Source: Trifolium pratense
Taxonomy: Eukaryota > Streptophyta > Magnoliopsida > Fabales > Fabaceae
Direction: 5' to 3'
Length of the DNA: 64,000 nt
NCBI RefSeq assembly: GCF_020283565.1
Contig: NC_060060.1
Span: 31,248,001 to 31,312,000, forward strand
A program made the position numbers and the translations under genes. Positions within the stretch are counted from its first letter, which is position 1, and every line of letters begins with the position of its first letter. Below are positions 45,709 through 57,039 of the stretch, piece after piece. The notes under the pieces were generated by a model. That model was not told the DNA's origin. It saw nothing but the letters and a program-made list of their open reading frames with translations, and did no database searches.

Positions 45709-46110
45709 TACTAGCTAAAGATAAGACTACCCTTGGTAAAGCATGAGTCGCCTCAGCACGAGAGTTTGTGAAATACAAAGAAAAAATACGTTTACATTCA
45801 TCATCTATAACAGCCACATGCTCAGTAATATCGTTCCTCCCTTTGTGAAAATCATCCACTTCTTCTAATTGCAATTCACGCACCCAGATAAGAGCATGGA
45901 AAAGACTCGATGCTTCCCCTAATTCAACACTACATATCAGGGATATCCACATTGTTTTTGCAAGTACAAATCGGCCTTAAACATCGCAAGTACACATTCC
46001 AAGACCAACACAATTACGTTTTGACGAGAAGGACACATCAACGTTGCATTTATATCTTCATGTAGCCGGTCTGCTCCACCTCTCACTCTGCGATCAGCAC
46101 TGCTGTCACG
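45709..46110 (-). pseudogene. LINE/RVT_3-type RNase H relic
   Basis: On minus, the pieces LYLQKQCGYP (about 45945, shifted frame), MWISLICSVELGEASSLFHA, WVRELQLEEVDD, FHKGRNDI, VIDDECKRIFS and YFTNSRAEATHAL match the RNase H-like domain found at the 3' end of plant non-LTR retrotransposons and as stand-alone RVT_3 proteins. A short deletion and frame changes make it non-functional. The TRIM at 45336-45703 sits immediately at its C-terminal end. Confidence 0.7.
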
Positions 46111-46892
46111 CACCAGCCCTACTGTTAACAGACACAGTTCGCACATTTTGCTGTCCCGGAGCGGTTCTGTTGGCCTATATATGTACTTGTTTTTTTGCAG
46201 ATGTTAACGAGATTAATATTGATGAAAAGCATAATTCAAAACTACTAAAACCACCAAATATAATAGAATCTGCTATCACTGCTACAATCTGATCTATGTT
46301 GGGAGATCTTTGAAGAATTAGTATATAAATGATTGCATATGGTATTAGTGCTGAATTATTCTTATAATAAAGTCCCACATCGACAAAAAGCAATATAATG
46401 ATAGATTGATGGTGCATATAAATACCAATGCGACTCTAATTTTTAAACTTGACCTTGAAGTGGTGTGAATGGGCCTTGCTTTTTGCTAGGCTCAGGAAAG
46501 TCCCCGGGCCCAATCTGAAGAAATGCAGGCCTGGAAACGGGTTTATCTTTGACTTAGGAATGGAAAATTTCTCAACGCACCTCAATATTTCTCCCCTACT
46601 CCCTAGCGCACCTAAAAAAATTCGGAAAATATGTTCTGAACTGTTTTTTAGTGTAAAATTTACACTATAAAAAATTCGGAAAACGTTTTCCGAAAAAATC
46701 CTTTTCAGAGGATTTTAAAAGACTTTTTATGATAAAAAAAATCTTGATATTTAATCAATACTTTCATAATGTAAATAAGTTTTGTGGTATTCAATCAAGA
46801 CAATCAAAATCTTTTATTCGGGGCAGCGAAATTTGTTGGTATTCAATTGAGATTTCCCGGCATTTATAAAATGTCTCTTGATATTCAAAATT
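46111..46892. other. Repeat-rich region
   Basis: Contains AAGTCCCACATCGAC (about 46371, LTR-start-like) and, near 46615-46700, AATTCGGAAAA..TTTTCCGAA motifs resembling the MITE of 9232-9486. From about 46700 it has phrases such as GTGGTATTCAATCAAGA that recur, inverted, at 50950-51185. Confidence 0.5.
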
Positions 46893-47896
46893 CGCTTAAA
46901 TGCAGTTTTGCCCCCCCTGTTTTGATTAAATCAGAATTTTACCCCCCCTGTTTTAAAACGCGAACTTTTACCCCCCTGTTTTATAATTTTTTGGATTTTG
47001 CCCCCCCTAAAATTCTGCTTTCGAGTCACAACTTTAAAGCTTCGCACACAACTCAATTTTGATCAATAATTCACCAAAAGGATACCGAAATGACCGTAAT
47101 CGAGTTATCTTTCCACATAATTAAACCCCACTGAATTTGGAGTTACAAAGAGAGATTAATTACCGTTTTAGTGAAGGTATGTCCCCCAAAATTCTGCAAA
47201 AAATCTGCTTTCGAGTCACAACTTCAAAGCTTCGCATACAACTCAATTTGGATCCATAATTCACCAAACGACTACCGAAATGACCGTAATCGAGTTAGCT
47301 TTCCACAGAATCAAACCCCACTAAATTTGGAGTTACAGAGAGAGATTAATTACTGTTTTAGTGAAGGTCTGTCCAATTACTAATTCTGCAGAAATCTACT
47401 TGTGATCTTCAAATTCAACATCGTCTACCGAACACATCGTAACTCCAAATTCAACTAAATTGAAATGCAAACAAGGGTAATTTCGTTAGATTTCCATACA
47501 TGTAAATAGTATTAAAAAATGAGCTACAGGGTGAGAGGAATGACGAAAATACCAGTAGTAGTTTCATACGATAATTAATTTGAACAGACCTTCACTAAAA
47601 CGGTAATTAATCTCTCTCTGTAACTCTAAATTTAGTGGAGTTTGATTCTGTGGAAAACTAACTCGATTGCGGTCGTTTCGGTACCAGTTTGGTGAATTAT
47701 TGATCCAAATTGAATTATGTGCGAAGCTTTGAACTTGAGGCTAAGAAGCATATTTTGTGCAAAATTTTGGTGGGGGGGCAAAATCCAACAAATTATAAAA
47801 TAGGGGGGGGTAAAATTTCGCATTTTAAAATAGGGGGGTAAAATTCCGCATTTTTCAAAATAGGGGGGGTAAAACTGCATTTAAGCCTTCAAAATT
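46884..47896. mobile_element. Foldback Mutator-like element with 9-bp TSD
   Basis: The element is 46893-47887 (995 bp). Ends GCTTAAATGCAGTTTTGCCC and the complement pair over several hundred bases; the flanking direct repeat is TTCAAAATT (46884-46892 and 47888-47896), 9 bp, as in Mutator elements. Each arm carries three or four repeats of a C-run (G-run) unit of the form TTTTACCCCCCCTG. The left arm has an extra tandem copy of the block CTTTCGAGTCACAACTT..GTTTTAGTGAAGG (about 47020-47187 and 47206-47370), and the right arm (47587-47760) is its inverse. It has no coding frame. Confidence 0.88.
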
Positions 47897-48393
47897 ATAC
47901 AAATTTTGAAGGATTATTTCTTAGAGTGGATTTTATGAGACTTTTTAATTAAAAATACACATACAACGCTTTTTTAACAATTCCACTCGAACCCTTAAAA
48001 AAAATAACCTCACTCAAATTCTCAAGACATCATGCATATGCCACTTTTCAACAATCTCTAATGTCACATTTCTTTTTTATTCATTGGTTATACTTTTTTC
48101 CGTTGCTTCATAATTCCTGAGTTATATTGATTTCTTTTTTCTTTTTTTTTTATTTATAAGAATTGTTTCTTCACCGGTGATGAATACAAGTAGTGTAGGT
48201 TAATACTCTAATGCTCAAATCAATATGTGATCAAAGCAGAATGAATACATAAAAGGTGTCCTACATAAAATGATTGAATTACACTTGGGCGCGAAAGACT
48301 TGGCAAAGAATCCTTTATTTTTGTTCACTTTTGTATTATTTTTTTCCTTAAAATTTATTGAATATTTTGAAATCTTAAAAATCAATAAAGTAT

Positions 48394-48618
48394 TTTGAAA
48401 TATAGAAATTTGTATTAGAAATCTGTTAAAATATTGTGTTAAGAAAATGTAGTAAAAAAGTCTGTTAATTTGAAATATAGAAATTTGTATTAGAAATCCG
48501 TTAAAATATTGTGTTAAGAAAATGTAGTAAAAAAGTCTGTTAATTTGAAATCTAAAAATTTGTATTAGAAATCCGTTAAAATCTCGTGTTAAGAATCCTG
48601 ATTGTAAAAAAGTCTTTT
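48394..48618. repeat. 75-bp tandem repeat, three copies
   Basis: The unit TTTGAAATATAGAAATTTGT..GTTAAGAAAATGTAG..AAAGTCTGTTAA begins at about 48394, 48469 and 48544. The third copy is degenerate. It lies in the left arm of the proposed large foldback element. Confidence 0.75.
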
Positions 48619-48780
48619 AAAAGAACCTTTTAAAATGCCACAAAATCAGTAAAATCTCATAAAATCTTTTAAAATTTTCCTAAACATTTTTTGTCAAAAT
48701 AATATTTCAAAATCTCAACCCAATACACTCCCGCAAGTCTATTTTTAAATTCAGTTATAAAAATTATATAATTTATTTAA

Positions 48781-48850
48781 CACACACGAACGCACGCACG
48801 CATATGCAAGTGCATGCACATACGAGTGCATACACATACACACACACTCT
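48781..48850. repeat. CA/ACGC-rich microsatellite, duplicated at 49930-49985
   Basis: Both copies are preceded by ATATAATTTATTTAACACACACG, so a unit containing the microsatellite was copied. The two lie on either side of the SWEET exons. Confidence 0.7.
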
Positions 48851-49226
48851 AAATAAATAAAGGAAACATTGGCACCCATAAAATTTTGGTGCCCTATTGT
48901 GTGTCAAAAAAATGTACAAGTTAACATTTTTATTTTTAATTAATGAATGTGAATCATTTAATAAATTTAACACCGTATCTTTACCCTTCACCATTTTTCT
49001 TTTAATATTAACTATTACTAACATATTACTGTGTATGGAACTTTATTTCTTTAGCAATATTTTTGTCTTCGGTGTAAGTAAATTTAAGAATAATAATATA
49101 CGTTAAATTATATTACAATATATTTTGAACTTATCAATTTAATATATGAAAATTATAATTAATTTTTTTTGCTATAAATATATATTGGAGACCACTTTAC
49201 AATATATAAAAGAAGAACCGCGTAAA

Positions 49227-50137
49227 GCTTTCATTCGCCACCGTATTTGGTAGCATTGTTTTCTTGTGTGCTTTGGTTGTATTATGTCTTCCTACAGATG
49301 GACGGCGTTATAATTATTTCTATCAACGCTTTTGGATGTGTCGTAGAGATCACCTATGTCATTCTATACATCGTATATGCGCCTAGAGATGCTTAGGCAA
49401 AAATGATTTATATTCTAAATTTGTTACAAATTATTAAGATGTTTTTTACCATATTGTTACTAAGGTATTTAATTTGTTTTTAATTACAGCGATTAACCCT
49501 CAAATTGCTTATGGCAATCAATGTGGGTTTATTTTTATCGATCTTCTTAGTTATACAACTTGCTATAGCTAAGAAGCATCATGTCGTGGTACTTGGATGG
49601 ATTTGTACTTCTTTATCCATCGTTGTTTTTGAGGCACCGCTGAGCGTTATGGTAAGTTAATTATGTATAATTTAAATTACTTTACTACAACTACTACTAC
49701 TACTACTTTTTTTTAACTGCTGATTTGTTGCATTCTTTATCAATAACATATGTGTAGGTACAAGTCATTCGAACAAGAAGTGTAGAGTTATCCTATACAG
49801 CTACTACTCACGGGCCGGTAGGCTAACCGACGTTAAGAGAGTTGTTATTCAGGAGGATTTGGGAGGTAGGTGGCCACCTCATAGAGAGGTAGCATAGGGA
49901 GGTGGTACAATAATTATATAATTTATTTAACACACACGGACGCACGCACGTACGCACGCATGCACACGCGAGTGCACACACATACTACTTTATTATTACT
50001 ATTATTATTATTATTATTATTTTTAATTGTTAATTTGTTGCATGCTTCATTAATAACATGTGTGTATGTACAAGTCATTCAAACAAGGAGTGTACGATAC
50101 ATGTCATTTGCACTTACCGTTTGTCTTATAGTGAGCG
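49227..50137 (+). pseudogene. SWEET (MtN3/saliva) sugar-transporter gene fragment
   Basis: Exon relics in order: 49227-49395 (SPPYLVALFSCVLWLYY ... GVIIISINAFGCVVEITYVI then LYIVYAPRDA), 49490-49651 (LTLKLLMAINVGLFLSI ... VLGWICTSLSIVVFEAPLSV), 49758-about 49795 (VQVIRTRSVE), and a second copy of the last exon at 50068-50137 (VQVIQTRSVRYMSFALTVCL) with part of its preceding intron. These are the inner part of a SWEET transporter, whose seven helices move sucrose or hexoses across membranes. The N-terminal exons and the C terminus are absent. In the second last-exon copy the acceptor AG has become AT. The exons keep readable frames but cannot make a protein. Confidence 0.85.
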
Positions 50138-51190
50138 GGGGTAAAACTGCATTTAAGTCTTCAATTTTAGAAGATTTCACAAGACAATTTTAGAAGAAAA
50201 AAATCTTGAAGATTTTAAAAGACTTTGTGAGATTGTATTGATTTTATGATATTTTTTTGAATGACTTTTTCAATCAAGATTCTTAACACAAGAATTTGTT
50301 AGACTTTATGACACAGACTTTTGAGATTTTGAAGTACTTTATAGACTTTTAAGATTTAAATGAGTCAATAAATTCGATATAAATTCCTTCTAAAATAATA
50401 ATGAATCAATAAATGAAAATTAATCATTCCTTAAAAAAATCAACAATCATTAATATAATAAAAAAATCAATGAATAAAATTCTACAAAAAAAAAATAATG
50501 AATAAACAAAAAAAAACAATTTATCACTACACAGCTTCAAGTCTTGTCCAATGCATATATCACCGCCCATAAGTATAGCTCATTGTAAACTAGCTAGCTT
50601 GAACCAAATTGATAGAAATGGTCCAAAAAAATGACGAACAAGGTTTGTTGCTGTTGTTGAAACATGTTGTTGCTGTATATATTTTCAATGTCTATATCCT
50701 ATAATGAATCGTGACACTATCTATGGTAGCATGACAACATGAGATAACCAGGAAGAGGAAACATGATAGAGAGGTAGGGAGAAAATATAAGCGATTATAA
50801 AAAACATGAGATAATCAGGAAACATAGAAAAATGAGGAAAGGTGAAAGAAATAAAAAAAATGAGAATCCATCAAAATCTCATGATATGAGGAAAGACTTT
50901 TTGTAGCTCAAAATTCACTAAAAAGTCCATCAAAATCCATTAAAATCCTATTTTTTAAACAATCCATCGAAATTAGAATACTTTTGAATACCACAAGACT
51001 TTTTGTAAGTTGTAAAAAGTCTTGATTGAATACCACTAAACTTTTTTAAAGTCTTTTAAAATCCTAATTGAATACTACTAGACTTTTTTAAAGTCTTTTA
51101 AAACTCTAATTGAATACCACAGGATTTTATCATCATAAAAAAATCTTTTAAAATCCATTAAAATCCTAATTGAATACACCGCCCTAAAAA
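50138..51190. repeat. Right arm of a degenerate foldback/MULE-like element
   Basis: Repeats of TTTTAAAATCCTAATTGAATACCAC-type sentences (about 50940-51186), ending AATACACCGCCCT. An inner part (about 50270-50310, TCAATCAAGATTCTTAACACAAG) is the inverse of 48575-48605. GGGGTAAAACTGCATTTAAG at about 50137 is a stray copy of the terminus of the 46893-47887 element. Confidence 0.55.
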
Positions 51191-51700
51191 CGTGTCTAAT
51201 AAATTTAATTACGTTTAATTACATAGATGAAATTTTTGTACATTTATATACAAATTTGGAACCCCTAATTTTCCTAAGTTGTGGTGACCCTCCTTGCTAA
51301 CGGCCCCTTAATCAATCCACATCATTATGTCTTTTTTCTTTTTGATATTGATAATACATCATTAAGTCTCGTAGAGTCTTAGTCATTATTAATGGCGGTG
51401 AAAATTTCGTACCAATATAATAGTAACAAAAAAAATCACAATACCAATTTGTCTATTTAATCTTTGAACAATTGAAATAGAGTATAATTGTTACAACATA
51501 TATTTTAAATGACCAAAGGAAATATTACTTTTGTGAGAGAACTACCAATTTACCAAGTGCAAGTCCACCTAAGTTTTACCCTTCATGATTTTTTTTGGTA
51601 CATTTTACCCTTCATAATTTTGATTTACTTTATTTTTTACCAAATGAAAATGTTAAACTAGAAACTAAGGGGGTGCATTTAAAATAAATTGGATAAAGTC
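51191..51700. other. Intergenic region upstream of eL42
   Basis: AT-rich, with no gene recognised. Confidence 0.5.
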
Positions 51701-51717
51701 TGTCCGGGTCATATTAT

Positions 51718-51777
51718 TGGGCTTGGGCTTAAACCCATTTTACATACAACGAGAAAAGCCCATCCACGAAACCCTAA
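51718..51777 (+). promoter_or_regulatory. Site II and telo-box promoter elements of eL42
   Basis: Two adjacent TGGGCT motifs (51718-51729), an inverted AGCCCA (about 51758) and a telo box AAACCCTAA (51769-51777) lie 100-160 bp upstream of the ATG. This combination is typical of plant ribosomal-protein and other growth-linked promoters, where TCP factors bind site II. Confidence 0.8.
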
Positions 51778-51796
51778 TTCCCAAAACCATTCTTAA

Positions 51797-52611
<815 letters not shown>

Positions 52612-53985
52612 GTGGAGAATTAGGATTTGTTGTTTTAATGTTTTATTTTCTGGTGTTGTTGGAAGATTTTGTTTCTCTATGGATTTATGATAGATATATT
52701 GTTATTTGAAATATCTTTTGTGATTGACAAGTGAAAGCTATTGCTAATATCAATCCAGTACTTGTTTCCATTCCATCAATTCCTTGAATGATTCCACAAA
52801 TTTTTATATCATTTGCTCATGCATAATATAATCCGTAGATATGATAAGATTGTAGATTTTATATCATCTCTACTAGTTTGTGTTGGCTTTGGTGTTAGTT
52901 CTAGTTTATATCATCGCCACATTCTAAAGTAAAAATAAAACTACTAAGGAATTTGGGTTTTAAGTTCAGCAGCTGAAACAAATTGTGGATTTTTTCTGTG
53001 TTGCCCATAGTGTTTGTGTTAATGTGTGGGAAATCAAGGTAAGGAACACATCTATGTTTGTAGGGAAATGGTTTCTATGTTCATGTGTGGGAAATCAATG
53101 TGATTGGCTTTGATGAACTTAATAGCTTAAGTATTTTCTTTGTCAATGTTTGGGAAATCAGTATGATTTTATTTTCTTGGATGAACATAATAGCTTAACC
53201 TATATGGAACACATCCATACTTGTGGGGAAATGGTTTCTTTGTTAATGTGTGGCTTGGCTTGGATGAACATAATAGCTTAAGCTATATGACGTTGAACAA
53301 ATCTTTACTTGTAGGGAAATGGTTTCTCTCCCTTTTCCCTCTATTAGTAGCTCTCTGTTTTAGTTGAGTTGTTTGTTTGAGTTTAGGTTAAGGTATAGCT
53401 ATATGTCAGGCGCCTACGTTTGTAGAGAAATGAGTCTCAATTTTCCATCACTATCACTATGAGAATTAAGTTGAAAAGAATTTAATTTTTAATCTTTCAA
53501 TCATTTTATGATACAAGCGATTCCAAAGTAATTTTACTACAATAAAAGTATGTAGGCATGCAATCAGAATACCAAAACTAATGAAATTACATGTTTGGCA
53601 CTGTTGCAAGTTGAGTATGTAGTTTATAAAACCGTAAACTGAATTAATAAGGACAAAGCTTAGCTTTGAACTGAATCAAATCAAATTACTTTACGTAGTT
53701 TATAATTGATTATTGTTTTTATCAAATCTACCTAAAGAAGGATTGACATCGTTTTTTATTTGTGCTGAGGGACACAGTATTACTAATGAATGATTTTGAC
53801 TACTTACTTTCTGAAATTAAAGGAGGCAAAGAAATTAAAACAACGATTTTTCGTAGGAGTGTGGATATTGACATTAAAGAGAGTGTATATAGACATTAAT
53901 CTTCAATGTCCTAACAAGATTCGAGAACCAATGTGTTTCTAATGTGTGATGAGGAAAAATAGTGCTGACTAATTACAAAGTTAAC
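52612..53985. other. eL42 3' flank and intergenic DNA with imperfect repeats
   Basis: Between about 53030 and 53330 a sentence of the form GGAACACATC..ACTTGTAGGGAAATGGTTTCT..GATGAACATAATAGCTTAA is repeated three or four times imperfectly. No coding region was recognised. Confidence 0.5.
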
Positions 53986-53988
53986 CAC

Positions 53989-55974
53989 TCAACGATGATA
54001 ATTGCCATAGTTTTGTGGATACCCTCCCCCATAAGAGTTATTGTTACCATGTTGGTTTTTGAGTGCAGCATGTCCTTGTCTGCGATCGTTTTCATATTGT
54101 TGCCAAAGGTTCTGTTCTTGAACTAATAACCTTTGCTTCTTCTCCATCTCTGACATTTGAACATAAGACGGTGGTGCAATAGCCAATGAAGCTGCAAATG
54201 GATCTATGTATCCTGAAGTAGAATCACTTGCAGTTCCTGATGTTGGTGGTGCCGGCAATGCTAGCATTGCAGGTCTTCCAGCTGAACCAAGTGCAACACT
54301 GCTAGCACTTCCACTACCACCAAATCCTACTCCTTGCATGGCTGCATTCATTTCTGCTTGTTTATACATCCCATTCAACAATAAGGTATCAAACCCTCCA
54401 CCTAATGCAGGTTGTTGGTTCCCTAAGTGGCTAGCGGATTGTATCAGCGCGGTTTCCCAGTCTGCACCCTCATCAAATGCATGCCATGGAAGTGCTTTTA
54501 CTCCACCTTCGCCCGTTACTGGTGCAGCCCCGTCAAATAAAGCCAAGGCTAGTTTGTCCCCATGTTCTTCAGGTGTCCTATCATCTCCTAAATTCAACAA
54601 ATCACCCTCGGTTTGCACAATTTTTTCTTCTTTAGGCTCTTCTTCTTTTGGCTCTTCCTCCACCACCTCTTCAACTGGTTCTTCTGGTGGCGGTAGGGCC
54701 TTGACTGCATTCAAATCCTCTTCTGGTTCGGATTCAGGTTCCTTGGCTTCTTCTATTTCATTCTCCTCTTCTTGTACATCAACTTTCTTGATTTGTGCTA
54801 AGGCGTTCTTATCTTTGATAAACTCTTCCATAACCTCTAACTTCTTTGGTGTGACCTTGTCTAGCTCAGGGTACTCAGAAGAGCGCGCGATTCCAATACT
54901 CTTGGACCATCCATAGAAGAGGTCTAGTTCATCAAACTGTTTTCCGACACGACAGAAAATGTCATATACCTTAACACAGTCTGCGACATCCATATCGGCG
55001 AAACGGTCAATTAAGGTGCTTAGTATTTCTGATATGTCATAATATATTTGAAAACTCTCCTTGACAATTGGATAAAGAGCAACTATCACAATTCTATGGT
55101 TCTTTGCTACCCCTGTTGCATTGAAACAGATAGCCATGAGAATATTTTCTATACATGTAATGTGTGCTAGTATGTGTTCATTAATAGGAAAAAATTATAG
55201 TTGTCCATGATAGTGATATGCATAAGAATGTGAATACATTTGAGTGGAAAAAAGGGTATTTTGTTAGGCAAATTTTTTAGGGTCTTGTGATCACAAACCT
55301 GTGGGACGACATGCTAAAAAGCGCTCAAGCAGCAATTGCAAATGCTGCATTTTGGAAAAAATTTGTTCTGACGTCATTTCACGCGCTGGTGGGGATCTTA
55401 CTTCTCTATCCTTGTCCTTTTCCCTTTCCATTTCCATTTCTTTTTCTCTTTCCCTTTCCTCCTCCTCTTCGTCAAAACCAAACATGCTACGCTTTCCACG
55501 CCGGCTTTGCATCTTGTACTCGAGCCTTTCATCTAGATATAACGAATATGTCCTCACAAATGCAGAGAAGTCCCAAGAATCAGATTTTGAACTGTCACGA
55601 AAATCAGACATGTTGAGAAGACGAGTCCCGCGTCGAGTTGCGAAGAATATCTCTTGCTCATAAGCAGGATCACCATCTGTTAGAAGCCTTTGAATTAAAA
55701 CAAGAGTTTTCAAAGCCACTGTCCAGCTTTTAGTCTTGCTGAGACGCCTTGAGAGCGTATTAACACATGCACTAATGAACGCCCGAGAGTAACATGTTAA
55801 GCTCAAAATCTCCCTTATATACTTCTCTTCAGACGGATATTCATCGTGCCTCGTTGCTTTCACAATAGCTACATCAAGGTCGGCAAGTGACGCGCTGCTT
55901 CCAACCTTAGCTAGTCCTATGCTTGTTTGATCTTTTACTGCCCCAAGGGCTCTTCTGATTGAACTTGGTGGCAT
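53989..55974 (-). CDS. ANTH-domain clathrin-assembly protein (ECA4/CAP1 group)
   Basis: Exons 55974-55299 and 55112-53989 (intron 186 bp, phase 1, CCCACAG|GTTTGT ... CAACAG|GG) give 599 residues. The ANTH domain occupies about residues 25-310 and begins with VAIVKATRHDEYPSEEKYI, the phosphoinositide-binding motif; FVRTYSLYLDERLEY, IVIVALYPIVKESFQIYYDI and FDELDLFYGWSKSIG follow. The C-terminal half is disordered. It has a strongly acidic Glu/Pro tract (about 330-410), a clathrin-box-like LLNLGDD, a DPF motif (YIDPFA) and a Gly/Asn/Tyr-rich end. It matches the Arabidopsis At2g25430/At4g32285 group of AP180-like adaptors, which link clathrin and TPLATE-complex components to plasma-membrane PI lipids in endocytosis. 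An acidic/arginine repeat (EREREKEMEMEREKDKDRE) in the ANTH loop is a group feature. No lesions were seen. Confidence 0.93.
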
Positions 55975-57039
55975 ACTTTATTTTTTGCTCCTATGCTCCT
56001 GTTTTGATTTTTATAGCCTTCAATATGGATGAATATGACCTAATATCAAAGATGTTCAAAATTTAAAGAAATAAGATATGTTTATAATGAAATGAAAATA
56101 GAAAGAAGGAATGAAAAGAAAGATAGATAATATTTTCTATCTGTCTTTTGTTCCCTCTTTGGTTTCTTCTGTTGGGTTTTGGGAAGGCATTACAACCTGA
56201 GTTAAGCATTGTCCGTTTTTGTAGCATGAAAATATGGGAGCCAACGAGATTTAGTGATACATATACCCTTTAGATAGTATTTGACTCTAATTAACTATAA
56301 CATTCTTGGCTTTGCTATATTTAGTATGAAAAATATTCATCTTCTATTTCTTTCTGATACCTTTGACTTATTCAAAGGTGGCTTCACCAACTCATGTCTT
56401 CTAATTAATGCCAATGCTAATATATACCATATTTTTATTTCATTTTAACAATCCCATTATAAATCATATCGAACGTTTTAAACGTATGTGAAAGTTGACT
56501 CAGTTGATAAGAAGTTGACTCATATCTTGCAACAACGTAGTTTTAACTTTTGCTATCAACGCGAAAACTTCTGTATTGGATGATTTGTAAAAGCCTATTT
56601 TTACACTTAAGCTGAATTTTGAGCCCAACTCCACAAAACCTTTTGTAACAGTTGGTAAGGAGTTGATTCATATCTTACAACAATGTGGTTTTAACTTCTA
56701 CTATCAACGTAAAAACTTCTTTATTGGATAATCTATTAGTACCTTTGTTCGCACTCAAGCCGAATTTTGAACCCAACTCGACAAAACTTTTTTGTAATAA
56801 AATAGAGACATTGGAGAATATATAAACAAGGATTATGTACCTATTCAAGGATTATTTTAACATACTAACAAAAAAAGCATTGTAAAAACTAAATAAACAA
56901 GAATTGTATAAATAAAAATCACATCACAATTAATATTGTGAACAACAATTACATATATAGGCATATAGTAGCTACTGATATACACAATCCAGTAATAAGA
57001 ATTTTGATGAACAATTTATGTAATCACTTTGTCTTCAAC
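55975..57039. repeat. Intergenic region with a 148-bp tandem duplication
   Basis: A sentence of the form AGTTGAxTCATATCTTxCAACAA...TATCAACG.GAAAACTTCT..GCCGAATTTTGA.CCCAACTC.ACAAAA occurs twice in tandem (about 56510-56655 and 56658-56805). This is a common LTR-associated legume repeat type. The rest is AT-rich. Confidence 0.55.

Noticed and set aside
48394..48618. CRISPR-like array
   Set aside because: Direct tandem repeats without spacers in a plant genome; an ordinary tandem duplication.
54206..54916. 236-codon open frame on + over the clathrin-assembly gene
   Set aside because: It is the antisense shadow of the Pro/Glu/Ser-rich coding exon; no domain and no splice support.
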